Assembly (NCBI RefSeq): GCF_002706375.1
Contig: NZ_CP017706.1
Span: 1,736,001-1,800,000 of the forward strand
Length of the DNA: 64,000 nucleotides
Origin: Lactobacillus amylovorus DSM 20531
GTDB taxonomy: Bacteria > Bacillota > Bacilli > Lactobacillales > Lactobacillaceae
Reading direction: 5' to 3'
Position numbers and translations under genes: made by a program. Of this stretch, positions 49,591-57,436 are shown in pieces (positions within the stretch are counted from its first letter, which is position 1; each line of letters opens with the position of its first letter). The notes under the pieces were generated by a model. It did no database searches, was not told where the DNA came from, and saw only the letters and a list, made by a program, of their open reading frames with translations.

Positions 49591-49800
49591 GATTATGAAT
49601 CGACGGATTCATGATCTGGCACTTTTTATTTTGTCTAAAATAGAAAGTGAAGATAAAGCAAATAAAGTCTTGGTTCTTTTGGACGTGTAACGTCGCAAAG
49701 AAAACGGACTGCTTTACCGCCTATTTATAAGTCTCTTCGAAGTCTGTGGGCACTTGATGCCGAGTTCAGAAAATGAGAATTCATAGGTTGATAAAACTGT
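49591..49800 (+). ncRNA. Structured non-coding stretch beside the IS110 transposase (candidate bridge/seek RNA)
   Basis: No ORF is present. An 11-bp hairpin GATTATGAATC/GATTCATGATC (49591-49601 and 49606-49616, loop GACG) is followed by GACGT-GTA-ACGTC at 49682-49694 and a GGCA/TGCC stem near 49749-49762. It is more GC-rich than the flanking AT-rich intergenic DNA. IS110-family elements encode a guide RNA in a non-coding end; assignment here is inference from structure and position. Confidence 0.4.
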
Positions 49801-49825
49801 TTGTCTTCACTTGGAGGTTAGAATG

Positions 49826-51035
49826 ATGAAACAAAATATTATCTTTGGCATTGATGTTAGCAGTAAATCGTCTACAGTTTGTGTAGTAATTGATCGAATT
49901 AAGCAAGGTGAAACCTTTAAGATTACTAATGATTCCTTTGGCTATCAAGATCTATTGGATCGTTTAAATCAATACTTGATCACGCCTTTAGTAGTTTTTG
50001 AAGCTACGGGAGTTTATTCATTGAGTTTACAGGCTTTTTTAGAAGATTATCATATCAAGTATTTAAAGCTTAATCCCTTAAAGGCTAAGAAGCTGATGGA
50101 CAATAATCTAAGGCATAATAAAACCGATAAAGTTGATGCTTATCGGTTAGCTTTAATTCAATTCAATGCGCCACAAAAATTGCGTGCTCCTCAACCTAAG
50201 GAATATCATGAACTGCAAAATGCGAGTCGTTATTACGAAGAGCTTACTCAAGCCCTGATAATCAATAAAAATCAGCTCCATCGTAATTTGCAGTCTACTT
50301 TTCCTCAGATAGAGAGTATCCTTTCAACTTCATCTGGCAGAGTTTATTGGACGATTGTCAGCTTATTCCCGCATGCCCAATATGTTTTAAATCACAATGA
50401 AAACCAGGTCTTTCAAAGTTTGTTGGCCATTTCAGGAATTGGCAGACAAAGAGCTCATTATTTAACAACTAGGCTCTATGCCTTAGCCAGACAAGCTTAT
50501 CCATATGACAATGAAAGCAGTATTACTATTCGAGCAATTCAGCGTAATATTGCCAATTTGCTTTCTCTAAGTGCCGAAAGAGATAATGTGATCAATTATA
50601 TGGAAAAGCTTGCTATGCAAGCAAATGCACGGTCTTTGAATATCTATGAGAGTATTCCTGGCATTGCCAAAACTACTGCTGTTAGGTTGGTAGCTGAATT
50701 AGGTGATTTAAGACGGTTTGATACTTCAGCCCAAATTGATGCCTTTGTTGGCATTGATCCAGGCCGCTATCAATCAGGTGAGAATAACCAAACATGGCAA
50801 TCACTTAGCTAGAAAGATTCTTTATCGAACAATTACTCAAATGGAAACTGTCAAAGCTACTCAGCCTTGTCATATCACTGATTATTATGATAAGAAAAAA
50901 CGATCTTCAAATAGCCGGGGCTATAAGAAAATCGCCATTGCATCAGTTCATAAACTGATACGTACAATGTTTGCTCTTATCAAACATGATCAATTATATG
51001 ATTACAACGTAGCCACACATAACCAAAGACTTTAG
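49826..51035 (+). pseudogene. IS110-family transposase, first copy, +1 frame break
   Basis: ATG 49826 (or 49823) follows GGAGG. The N-terminal RuvC-like DEDD domain is intact: FGIDVSSKSSTV with the first Asp, FEATGVYS with Glu, and NKTDKVDAYRLA with the last acidic pair. The C-terminal Tnp domain runs SIPGIAKTTAVRLVAELGD to GRYQSGE, after which frame 1 hits a stop at 50812. The homologous continuation ITKHGNHLARKILYRT lies in the +1 frame and runs to 51035. Removing one A near 50784 would restore a roughly 402-residue protein. As it stands the C-terminal catalytic part is out of frame, so it is probably inactive unless recoding occurs. Confidence 0.85.
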
Positions 51036-51217
51036 TTGAAATCAAATGATCAACTTCAGTATAACAACCTATGAAAAAACTACAAGTACTCATAGGCTTA
51101 TTTGTGTTACATATAATTATTAATAAATTTAGTTTTCTAACTTAATTAGCTTCATTCGTACCAATAATTCTAATAAAATAATCTATTAAATTATTGATAT
51201 TACTTGACTTAAGGTAG

Positions 51218-51262
51218 AAAAAAAGAGCGATGAACTATCGAAATAATTCATCGCTCTTTTTT
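51218..51262. terminator. Bidirectional terminator next to tRNA-Arg
   Basis: A 10-bp stem GAGCGATGAA/TTCATCGCTC, A-run before and T-run after. On the minus strand it ends the tRNA-Arg transcript. Confidence 0.88.
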
Positions 51263-51270
51263 CTTAAGAT

Positions 51271-51341
51271 GGGTCCCCTGGGAGTCGAACCCAGATTTTA
51301 AGAACCGGAATCTTACGTGCGATCCATTACACTAAGGACCC
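51271..51341 (-). tRNA. tRNA-Arg (anticodon CCG)
   Basis: A 71-nt cloverleaf on the minus strand: acceptor GGGTCCT pairs with GGGACCC, the anticodon stem TAAGA/TCTTA encloses loop TTCCGGT with anticodon CCG, and the T-arm contains GGGTTCGACTCCC. The 3' CCA is not encoded. It decodes CGG Arg codons, rare in this AT-rich genome. Confidence 0.95.
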
Positions 51342-51430
51342 GTATAACTCTTTCAGTATAACAAAAAAAGATAGCAAAGAAAAATGATTTCACTTAACTT
51401 GTAATATTTTTAAATTCGCACATCTTTTTC

Positions 51431-51459
51431 TTGAATTACGAAAAATACATTGTTATACT
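51431..51459 (+). promoter_or_regulatory. Promoter of the cggR-gap operon
   Basis: TTGAAT at 51431-51436 and TATACT at 51454-51459 with a 17-base spacer, 121 bases before cggR. Confidence 0.72.
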
Positions 51460-51522
51460 AACAGTGTCGATTGGGAAATGTATGGATGTTGGATGTACGT
51501 TTCTCTTATATTTTTAAGTATT

Positions 51523-51565
51523 CTGGGACAGAAATCGACACAGGCATGGTCACAATTCGTCCCAG
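51523..51565 (+). promoter_or_regulatory. Candidate CggR operator
   Basis: An inverted repeat CTGGGAC (51523-51529) and GTCCCAG (51559-51565) spans 43 bases in the leader, just before the cggR ribosome site. The GGGAC element recalls the CGGGAC half-sites bound by CggR in B. subtilis. Autoregulation by fructose-1,6-bisphosphate is inferred. Confidence 0.55.
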
Positions 51566-51580
51566 GGAAAGGAGGGAACG

Positions 51581-52612
51581 ATGGATTCGGACTTTTCTTT
51601 GCTCGAAGCGCTCGTTCCCGACGTCTTAAAGATTCTTCGACAAAGGCATCTTGTCCTTGAGCAGATCGCGTTACATGCGCCAATTGGTCGCCGTAGCGTA
51701 GCTCAACATTTAGGCCTTTCGGAAAGAAACATTAGAACCGAAACGGAATATTTGAATCAGTTAGGCTTGATTGAAATCAAAAGTTTCGGAATGTTTTTAA
51801 CCGAAAAGGGCGAGAAAACATTGAAAGATGCAGGACCATTGATTGACCGCCTCTTTAATGCCGGAGAGACAGAGGTAGCTCTTGCTAAGAAATTAGGAAT
51901 TGATAGAACTCTGATTGTCCCTGGTAACGCTGATCTACAAGATCGTGTGTATGAAGAGATGGGTGAGAAGTTAAGTTCAGCTTTGAATTTACTCTTGCCT
52001 TTAGGACATTCAATAGTTACAATTCTAGGTGGAGCGGCTTTAGCAAAATCTGCGAAGTATTTATCTCAAGATTTAGCTAATAACCGTCAACTGGAGTTTG
52101 TTCCAGGTCGCGGAGCCTTGGGCGAGAATGTTGAAACGCAAAGTAATACAATCGTTCAAGAGATGGCTGCTAAGACTTCGGGTACTTATAAGACTTTATA
52201 TTTGCCTGAGCAAGTTTCAGCAGATGCGTATAAATCGCTTATACGTGAATCCTCGATTGCAGATGTCCTGCAAGATATTTCACAAAGTGATGCTGTGATT
52301 CATGGTATTGGGTTAGCCCAAGAAATGGCACAGCGTAGAGGCTATGATTCAATTAAGCTCTCTAGACTTCGTGAAAAGAAGGCCGTCACCGAATGTTTCG
52401 GGTGTTTCTTCGATGAAAATGGCAAGGTTGTCGACCGTATCACCCAGGTTGGATTGCAGTTTGAGAACCTATACAAAATACCCCACATATTTGCCTTTGC
52501 TTGCGGTAGTCGCAAGGCTGAAGCAATCAAAGCTTATATGCCTAATGCACCACATCAAACCTGGTTAATTACTGATGAAGGTGCCTCAAATATGATTTTA
52601 AAGGGGAAATAA
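51581..52612 (+). CDS. cggR: Central glycolytic genes regulator CggR (SorC family)
   Basis: A 343-residue repressor of the gap operon. The N-terminal winged helix-turn-helix (about 30-80) contains RRSVAQHLGLSERNIRTE; the C-terminal sugar-phosphate binding domain has the GGAALAKSAKYL segment and the GxGRGALGEN region that binds fructose-1,6-bisphosphate in B. subtilis. The start is set by AAAGGAGGGAACG before ATG 51581. It heads the cggR-gap-pgk-tpiA cluster; binding of FBP would relieve repression during sugar use. Confidence 0.94.
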   Translation: MDSDFSLLEALVPDVLKILRQRHLVLEQIALHAPIGRRSVAQHLGLSERNIRTETEYLNQLGLIEIKSFGMFLTEKGEKTLKDAGPLIDRLFNAGETEVALAKKLGIDRTLIVPGNADLQDRVYEEMGEKLSSALNLLLPLGHSIVTILGGAALAKSAKYLSQDLANNRQLEFVPGRGALGENVETQSNTIVQEMAAKTSGTYKTLYLPEQVSADAYKSLIRESSIADVLQDISQSDAVIHGIGLAQEMAQRRGYDSIKLSRLREKKAVTECFGCFFDENGKVVDRITQVGLQFENLYKIPHIFAFACGSRKAEAIKAYMPNAPHQTWLITDEGASNMILKGK

Positions 52613-52665
52613 AAATCCCGTTTAAAATAAATGTTGTTTATAGTTCTTAAGGAGGACTTTAGGTT

Positions 52666-53682
52666 ATGACAGTTAAAATTGGTATTAACGGTTTCGGCCG
52701 TATCGGTCGTTTAGCATTCCGTCGTATTATGGACCTTGGCGAAAAGACTAAGGACATCGAAGTTGTTGCTATTAACGACTTGACTACTCCAGCAATGCTT
52801 GCTTACTTGCTTAAGTACGACACTACTCATGGTACTTTCAACCACGAAGTTTCATCAACTGATGACTCAATCGTAGTTGACGGTAAGAAGTACCGTGTTT
52901 ACGCTGAACCACAAGCACAAAACATTCCTTGGGTTAAGAATGACGGTGTTGACTTTGTTCTTGAATGTACTGGTTTCTACACTAGCAAGGCTAAGTCACA
53001 AGCTCACCTTGACGCAGGTGCTAAGCGTGTATTGATCTCAGCTCCAGCAGGTAACGACTTGAAGACTATCGTTTACTCAGTAAACGAAAACACTTTGACT
53101 GCTGACGACAAGATCGTTTCAGCTGCTTCATGTACTACTAACTCACTTGCACCAATGGCTAACGCTTTGGACAAGGAATTCGGTATCGAAGTTGCTACTA
53201 TGACTACCATCCACGCATACACTGGTACTCAAATGACTTTGGATGGTCCTGCACGTAGTGGTAAGGAACAAGACGCTCGTGCTGCTGCTGAAAACATTAT
53301 TCCTCATACTACTGGTTCAGCAAAGGCTATCGGCTTGGTATTGCCTAACTTGAACGGTAAGATGAACGGTCACGCACAACGTGTTCCAGTTCCAGACGGT
53401 TCAGAAACTGAATTGGTATCAATCTTGAAGAAGAAGGTTACTGCTGACGAAGTTAACGAAGCTATGAAGAAGTACGAAAGCCCATCATTTGCATACAATG
53501 GTGACCACATCGTTTCAAGCGACGTTATCAACATGACTGCTGGTTCAATCTTTGACCCAACTCAAACTATGGTAACTACTGCAGGTGACAAGCAATTAGT
53601 TAAGACTGTTGCTTGGTACGACAACGAATACTCATTCACTTGCCAAATGGTTCGTACTTTATTACACTTTGCTACTCTTTAA
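52666..53682 (+). CDS. gap: Glyceraldehyde-3-phosphate dehydrogenase
   Basis: A 338-residue NAD-dependent glycolytic enzyme. NAD motif INGFGRIGR is at about residues 7-15 and the active-site cysteine is Cys156 in SAASCTTNS, with the partner His in the [11 protein letters not shown] segment. AAGGAGG precedes the ATG. The codon use is strongly biased, as expected for a highly expressed gene. It is the first catalytic gene of the glycolytic operon and is followed by a terminator that allows its separate high expression. Confidence 0.98.
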   Translation: MTVKIGINGFGRIGRLAFRRIMDLGEKTKDIEVVAINDLTTPAMLAYLLKYDTTHGTFNHEVSSTDDSIVVDGKKYRVYAEPQAQNIPWVKNDGVDFVLECTGFYTSKAKSQAHLDAGAKRVLISAPAGNDLKTIVYSVNENTLTADDKIVSAASCTTNSLAPMANALDKEFGIEVATMTTIHAYTGTQMTLDGPARSGKEQDARAAAENIIPHTTGSAKAIGLVLPNLNGKMNGHAQRVPVPDGSETELVSILKKKVTADEVNEAMKKYESPSFAYNGDHIVSSDVINMTAGSIFDPTQTMVTTAGDKQLVKTVAWYDNEYSFTCQMVRTLLHFATL

Positions 53683-53725
53683 TCATTAATTAAATTTAAC
53701 TGATTATAGGTTAAGTGGTAATTGA

Positions 53726-53760
53726 GAAGGCGGAGGGAGATTCTTCCTTCCGCCTTTTTT
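53726..53760 (+). terminator. Terminator between gap and pgk
   Basis: GC-rich stem AAGGCGGA/TCCGCCTT extended by GG/CC pairs, then six T. It would set a gap-rich transcript apart from pgk-tpiA, with read-through. Confidence 0.85.
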
Positions 53761-53794
53761 GAAGGAAAAATATCAAAATAATCGGAGGATTATA

Positions 53795-55006
53795 ATGGCT
53801 AAATTAATCGTTGACGATCTTGATGTTAATGGCAAGAAAGTCTTAATGCGTGTAGACTTTAATGTTCCTATTAAAGATGGTGTTATTGGTGATGACAACC
53901 GTATCGTTGCTGCACTTCCAACTATTAAGTACATCATCGAACACGGTGGTAAAGCAATTCTTTTGAGTCACTTGGGCCGTGTAAAGTCAGATGCTGACAA
54001 GAAAGAATTATCATTAAAGCCAGTTGCTGAACGTTTAAGTGAACTTCTTAAGAAGCCTGTAACTTTTGTACCATCAAACGAAGGTAAAGAAGTTGAAGAC
54101 GCAATCAACGCTATGAAAGATGGCGATGTTGTTGTTCTTGAAAACACTAGATTCCAAGATATTGACAATGACTTTGGTAAGCGTGAATCAGGTAACGATC
54201 CTAAGCTTGGCGAATACTGGGCAAGCCTTGGCGACATGTTTGTAAACGACGCCTTTGGTACTGCACACAGAAGCCACGCTTCAAACGTTGGTATTGCTAC
54301 TGCTATGAAGAAAGACGGCAAGCCAGTTGCTGCTGGTTTCTTGATGGAAAAGGAAATCAAATTCTTAGGTAACGCTGTTGAAAACCCAGTTCACCCATTC
54401 GTAACTATCCTTGGTGGTGCTAAGGTTTCAGACAAGATCGCTGTTATTAAGAACTTGATTCCTAAGTCAGACCACATTTTAATCGGTGGTGGTATGGCCT
54501 ACACCTTCTTAGCAGCTCAAGGCCACAAGATTGGTAAGTCATTGTTTGAAAAGGACAGAGTTGAACTTGCTAAGGAACTTTTGAAAGAAGCTGACGGCAA
54601 GATCGTTCTTCCAGTTGACAACGTAGCTGCAACTGAATTCTCAAACGATGCTTCGCGTGAAGTTGTTGGTGACGATATTCCTGACAACATGATGGGTCTT
54701 GACATCGGTCCTAAGACTGTTGAAAAGTTCGCTGAAATTCTTAAGGACGCTAAGACTGTTGTTTGGAACGGTCCTATGGGTGCTTTCGAAATGCCTAACT
54801 TCGCTAAGGGTACTTACGCAATTGCTGATGCCTTAGCTAACTTAACTGATGCTACTACTATTATCGGTGGTGGTGACTCAACTTCTGCTGTTAAGAAGTC
54901 TGGAGTTGCTGACAAGATTACCCACATCTCAACCGGTGGTGGTGCTTCACTTCAATACCTTGAAGGTAACGAATTACCAGGTATTGCATGTATTTCAGAC
55001 AAGTAA
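53795..55006 (+). CDS. pgk: Phosphoglycerate kinase
   Basis: A 403-residue glycolytic enzyme that makes ATP from 1,3-bisphosphoglycerate. The N-terminal substrate region reads RVDFNVP and LLSHLGR; the C-terminal nucleotide part has GPMGAFE and [14 protein letters not shown] 53795 is chosen because CGGAGG lies 8 bases upstream; an in-frame TTG at 53759 lies before the ribosome site. tpiA follows after 25 bases. Confidence 0.98.
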   Translation: MAKLIVDDLDVNGKKVLMRVDFNVPIKDGVIGDDNRIVAALPTIKYIIEHGGKAILLSHLGRVKSDADKKELSLKPVAERLSELLKKPVTFVPSNEGKEVEDAINAMKDGDVVVLENTRFQDIDNDFGKRESGNDPKLGEYWASLGDMFVNDAFGTAHRSHASNVGIATAMKKDGKPVAAGFLMEKEIKFLGNAVENPVHPFVTILGGAKVSDKIAVIKNLIPKSDHILIGGGMAYTFLAAQGHKIGKSLFEKDRVELAKELLKEADGKIVLPVDNVAATEFSNDASREVVGDDIPDNMMGLDIGPKTVEKFAEILKDAKTVVWNGPMGAFEMPNFAKGTYAIADALANLTDATTIIGGGDSTSAVKKSGVADKITHISTGGGASLQYLEGNELPGIACISDK

Positions 55007-55031
55007 TTTAAGTTAAGGAGATAATAGACTA

Positions 55032-55790
55032 ATGAGTCGTACACCAATTATTGCTGGTAACTGGAAATTACACATGAACCCAGAACAAACTACTGAGTTC
55101 GTTGACGCAGTTAAGGACAAGTTACCAGATCCAAGTAAGGTAGAATCACTTATTTGTGCACCTGCAGTTGACCTTGATGCTTTGAGAAAAGCTGCTAAGG
55201 GTTCAAACTTGCACATCGGTGCAGAAAACTGCTACTTTGAAGACGAAGGTGCTTACACTGGTGAAACTTCACCTAAGGTCCTCAAAGAAATGGGTATGGA
55301 CTACGTAATTATTGGTCACTCAGAACGTCGTGGCTACTTCCACGAAACTGATGAAGACATTAACAAGAAGGCTAAGGCAATCTTTGCTAATGGCTTGAAG
55401 CCAATTATTTGCTGTGGTGAATCACTTGAAACTCGTGAAGCTAACAAGCAAGAAGACTGGGTAGTTGCTCAAATTAAGGCTGCTTTAGATGGTCTTACTG
55501 CTGAACAAGTATCTTCACTTGTAATTGCTTATGAACCAATTTGGGCTATTGGTACTGGCAAGACTGCTTCATCAGACCAAGCTGAAGAAATGTGCAAGAC
55601 TATTCGTGAAACTGTAAAGGACTTGTACAACGAAGAAACTGCAGAAAACGTTCGTATTCAATACGGTGGTTCTGTAAAGCCAGCTAACGTTAAGGAATTA
55701 ATGTCAAAGCCTGACATTGATGGTGGCTTAGTTGGTGGTGCTTCACTTAAGCCTGAATCATACTTAGAATTGGTAAACTACCAAGACTAA
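55032..55790 (+). CDS. tpiA: Triosephosphate isomerase
   Basis: A 252-residue TIM-barrel enzyme interconverting glyceraldehyde-3-phosphate and dihydroxyacetone phosphate. Catalytic His96 lies in IIGHSERR and Glu168 in [11 protein letters not shown]; Lys12 is in the N-terminal GNWKLH. AAGGAG precedes ATG 55032. It ends the glycolytic operon; eno is not adjacent. Confidence 0.98.
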   Translation: MSRTPIIAGNWKLHMNPEQTTEFVDAVKDKLPDPSKVESLICAPAVDLDALRKAAKGSNLHIGAENCYFEDEGAYTGETSPKVLKEMGMDYVIIGHSERRGYFHETDEDINKKAKAIFANGLKPIICCGESLETREANKQEDWVVAQIKAALDGLTAEQVSSLVIAYEPIWAIGTGKTASSDQAEEMCKTIRETVKDLYNEETAENVRIQYGGSVKPANVKELMSKPDIDGGLVGGASLKPESYLELVNYQD

Positions 55791-55835
55791 TTTTGATCAT
55801 AAAGAAAAGGCTCTTTGTCAAACACCCTAAAGTAT

Positions 55836-55878
55836 AAAGGTAGATAGAAACATGACGATGTTTTTATCTACCTTTTTT
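55836..55878 (+). terminator. Terminator after tpiA
   Basis: An 18-bp stem (55836-55853 with 55858-55875, one G-T pair) with loop GACG and a T-run of six. It could be the native operon terminator or lie near an inserted mobile-element end; the sequence GGCTCTTTGTCA 17 bases earlier resembles ISL3-type ends. Confidence 0.85.
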
Positions 55879-55901
55879 CTTATACTTAGATTGAGGTTGA
55901 G

Positions 55902-56031
55902 GTCGACAACAGAATGGAATATTAAATTCGACTGTCAAACGGGCCCATAAATGTTTATTTTCAATCAAACTAGATTAAGGGCGTGGATCTCAGAGATCGT
56001 ATAATCAAGAAATGGAGCTGAAAATAAATAT
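55902..56031 (+). ncRNA. Structured non-coding stretch upstream of the second IS110 transposase (candidate bridge RNA)
   Basis: A 5-bp stem GTCGA/TCGAC (55902-55906, 55928-55932) is followed by a 13-bp stem (55951-55963 with 56019-56031, one G-T pair) enclosing the hairpin GATCT-CAG-AGATC at 55986-55998. There is no ORF. IS110-group elements encode their guide RNA between the left end and the transposase start, which matches this position. The RNA assignment is inference. Confidence 0.42.
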
Positions 56032-56063
56032 TTGCCTCAATTGATTTAAAACGGGGTGATTAG

Positions 56064-57267
56064 GTGAATATTATTGGTATTGATGTTAGTCAAGGTGAAA
56101 GTCATGCCACTTTGATAACAAAAGAAGCGGAAGAAATAGCTTTTAAATTTAAGCATAATAAGAGCGGTTTCCAAATATTAAATTCTTATATTAAACCCGG
56201 TACAATAATAATATTTGAAACTACAGGTGTTTATTCGGCTCAGCTTACTACTTATTTAAAAAATAAAAAGGTCAAATTTTATGAGCTAAATCCCCTAGAA
56301 GCAAAATTAAGAATGGCTTCTTTGAGAAGAAATAAAACTGACAAGAATGATTCATTTAAATTAGCTTTATTGGGTAAAACTCAATTAGCGGAAATAAAGA
56401 ATCACTGTAATAAACAATCTAATTCGTTGTATGAATCTTTACGGATTTTATCTTTGAGATATAAGCAGTTAATTAAATGTAGAACCAGAATACTTAATTT
56501 CCTTCGTTCTAGCTTAGAGCTTACTTTCCCAGAACTAAATCAGATTTTTAAAAATGCTTATGCAGTTTTAGCTCTTCAAGTATTTAGAATGTATTGTCAT
56601 CCTGACTTTTTGGTAGGATTAACTCTTAAAGAAATGACCACTAGAGTTTACCAATCTGTTAGCAGGCGAATACATAAAGATGTAATTCAAAGTTATTGTG
56701 CTCAAGTTTGGTTAGCAGCTAAAGATTCTTATCCTGCTGTTCCAGCAAATTCTTTAGAAATTGAAATTATTTCAGAATATTGCGATGAGATAGAAAGCTA
56801 CAATAAAGAAATAGCCTATATTCAAAACAAGTTAATCAAGACGGCTGTTGGCTTGGATGATTTCAAAGTTATTTCCAGTATTCCCGGAGCCGGTCAATTA
56901 AATAGCGCTCTATTATTAGGCTTTACTGGTGATATTGCTCGCTTTGATAATTATAAACAACTCAATGCTTTCCTAGGTTTGGATTTAAACAGATATCAGT
57001 CTGGTAAATAACATTAAAGGCGATACAATTAATCGTAGAGGTAGTAGTCAAGGCAGAGCTGTTGAAACAGACATGATTCGAAGTATGTTAAGAAATCAAG
57101 GCAAAATTCAAAATCATTTAATTGATTACTATTACAAATTAAAAAAGCCGCCTTTCAATAAGCATGACAAGGTAGCTTTAATAGCATGCGCCAATCATTT
57201 GAATCGCACTATTATAAATTTGGTCCACACACATCAACTTTATAATTATTCTAAGGCGATTAATTAA
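56064..57267 (+). pseudogene. IS110-family transposase, second copy, +1 frame break
   Basis: The start MNIIGIDVSQGESH follows a GGGGTGATTAG ribosome site. The RuvC-like DEDD residues are in IIGIDVSQG, FETTGVYS and NKTDKNDSFKLA. The C-terminal domain runs SIPGAGQLNSALLLG to GLDLNRYQSGK, then a stop at 57009-57011. The homologous continuation NNIKGDTINRRGSSQGRAV ... MIRSMLRNQGKIQNH is in the +1 frame and ends at 57267. One extra A in GGTAAATAAC would explain it. Intact length would be about 400. It differs from the first copy in sequence, so it is a separate element. Confidence 0.85.
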
Positions 57268-57300
57268 TAGATGTTTAGCACACAATAAGTGAAAAAACTG

Positions 57301-57320
57301 CCAAAAGACTAGTCTTTTGG
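57301..57320. repeat. Perfect 20-bp palindrome downstream of the IS110 transposase
   Basis: CCAAAAGACT followed directly by its reverse complement AGTCTTTTGG. It has no loop and no T-run right after, so it is not a normal terminator. Confidence 0.8.
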
Positions 57321-57436
57321 GGCTATGTTTAGTATACTCTTTTTTCTCTGTAGTAATGCTTGATATTCTATAAGAAATGGTGTTGATAGAAGTCAATTAA
57401 AAAATAAATAATAGAGAAAGGCATTAGGCTGTGAAC

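Larger units (their letters stand above)
49560..51100 (+). mobile_element. IS110-family insertion sequence (first copy), frameshifted transposase
   Basis: The element carries a DEDD-type IS110 transposase and an exact 11-bp inverted repeat TTCATAGGTTG at 49780-49790 and CAACCTATGAA at 51065-51075, close to the start and stop of the gene, as in IS1111-like members. IS110 elements lack ordinary terminal repeats and target duplications, so the outer ends given are approximate. The 49591-49800 stretch before the gene is strongly structured. The insertion lies between the permease promoter and tRNA-Arg. Confidence 0.6.
55880..57330 (+). mobile_element. IS110-family insertion sequence (second copy), frameshifted transposase
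   Basis: The DEDD transposase frame at 56064-57267 with a structured non-coding stretch before it marks an IS110-family element distinct from the first copy. Neither terminal inverted repeats nor target duplications are visible, as expected for the family, so the ends are approximate. It lies immediately downstream of the glycolytic operon terminator. Confidence 0.6.

Noticed and set aside
51123..51217. AT-rich stretch right of the first IS110 as a guide RNA
   Set aside because: No stable stems are seen there; the left side is far more structured.
51453..51683. Minus-strand frame over the cggR leader
   Set aside because: It overlaps the promoter, the operator-like repeat and the cggR start; no support as a gene.
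53968..54360. A 130-residue open frame antisense to pgk
   Set aside because: It lies fully inside a highly biased gene, has no ribosome site or homology pattern, and is an artefact of codon bias.
57301..57320. Palindrome as a terminator
   Set aside because: There is no loop and no following T-run, so intrinsic termination is unlikely.
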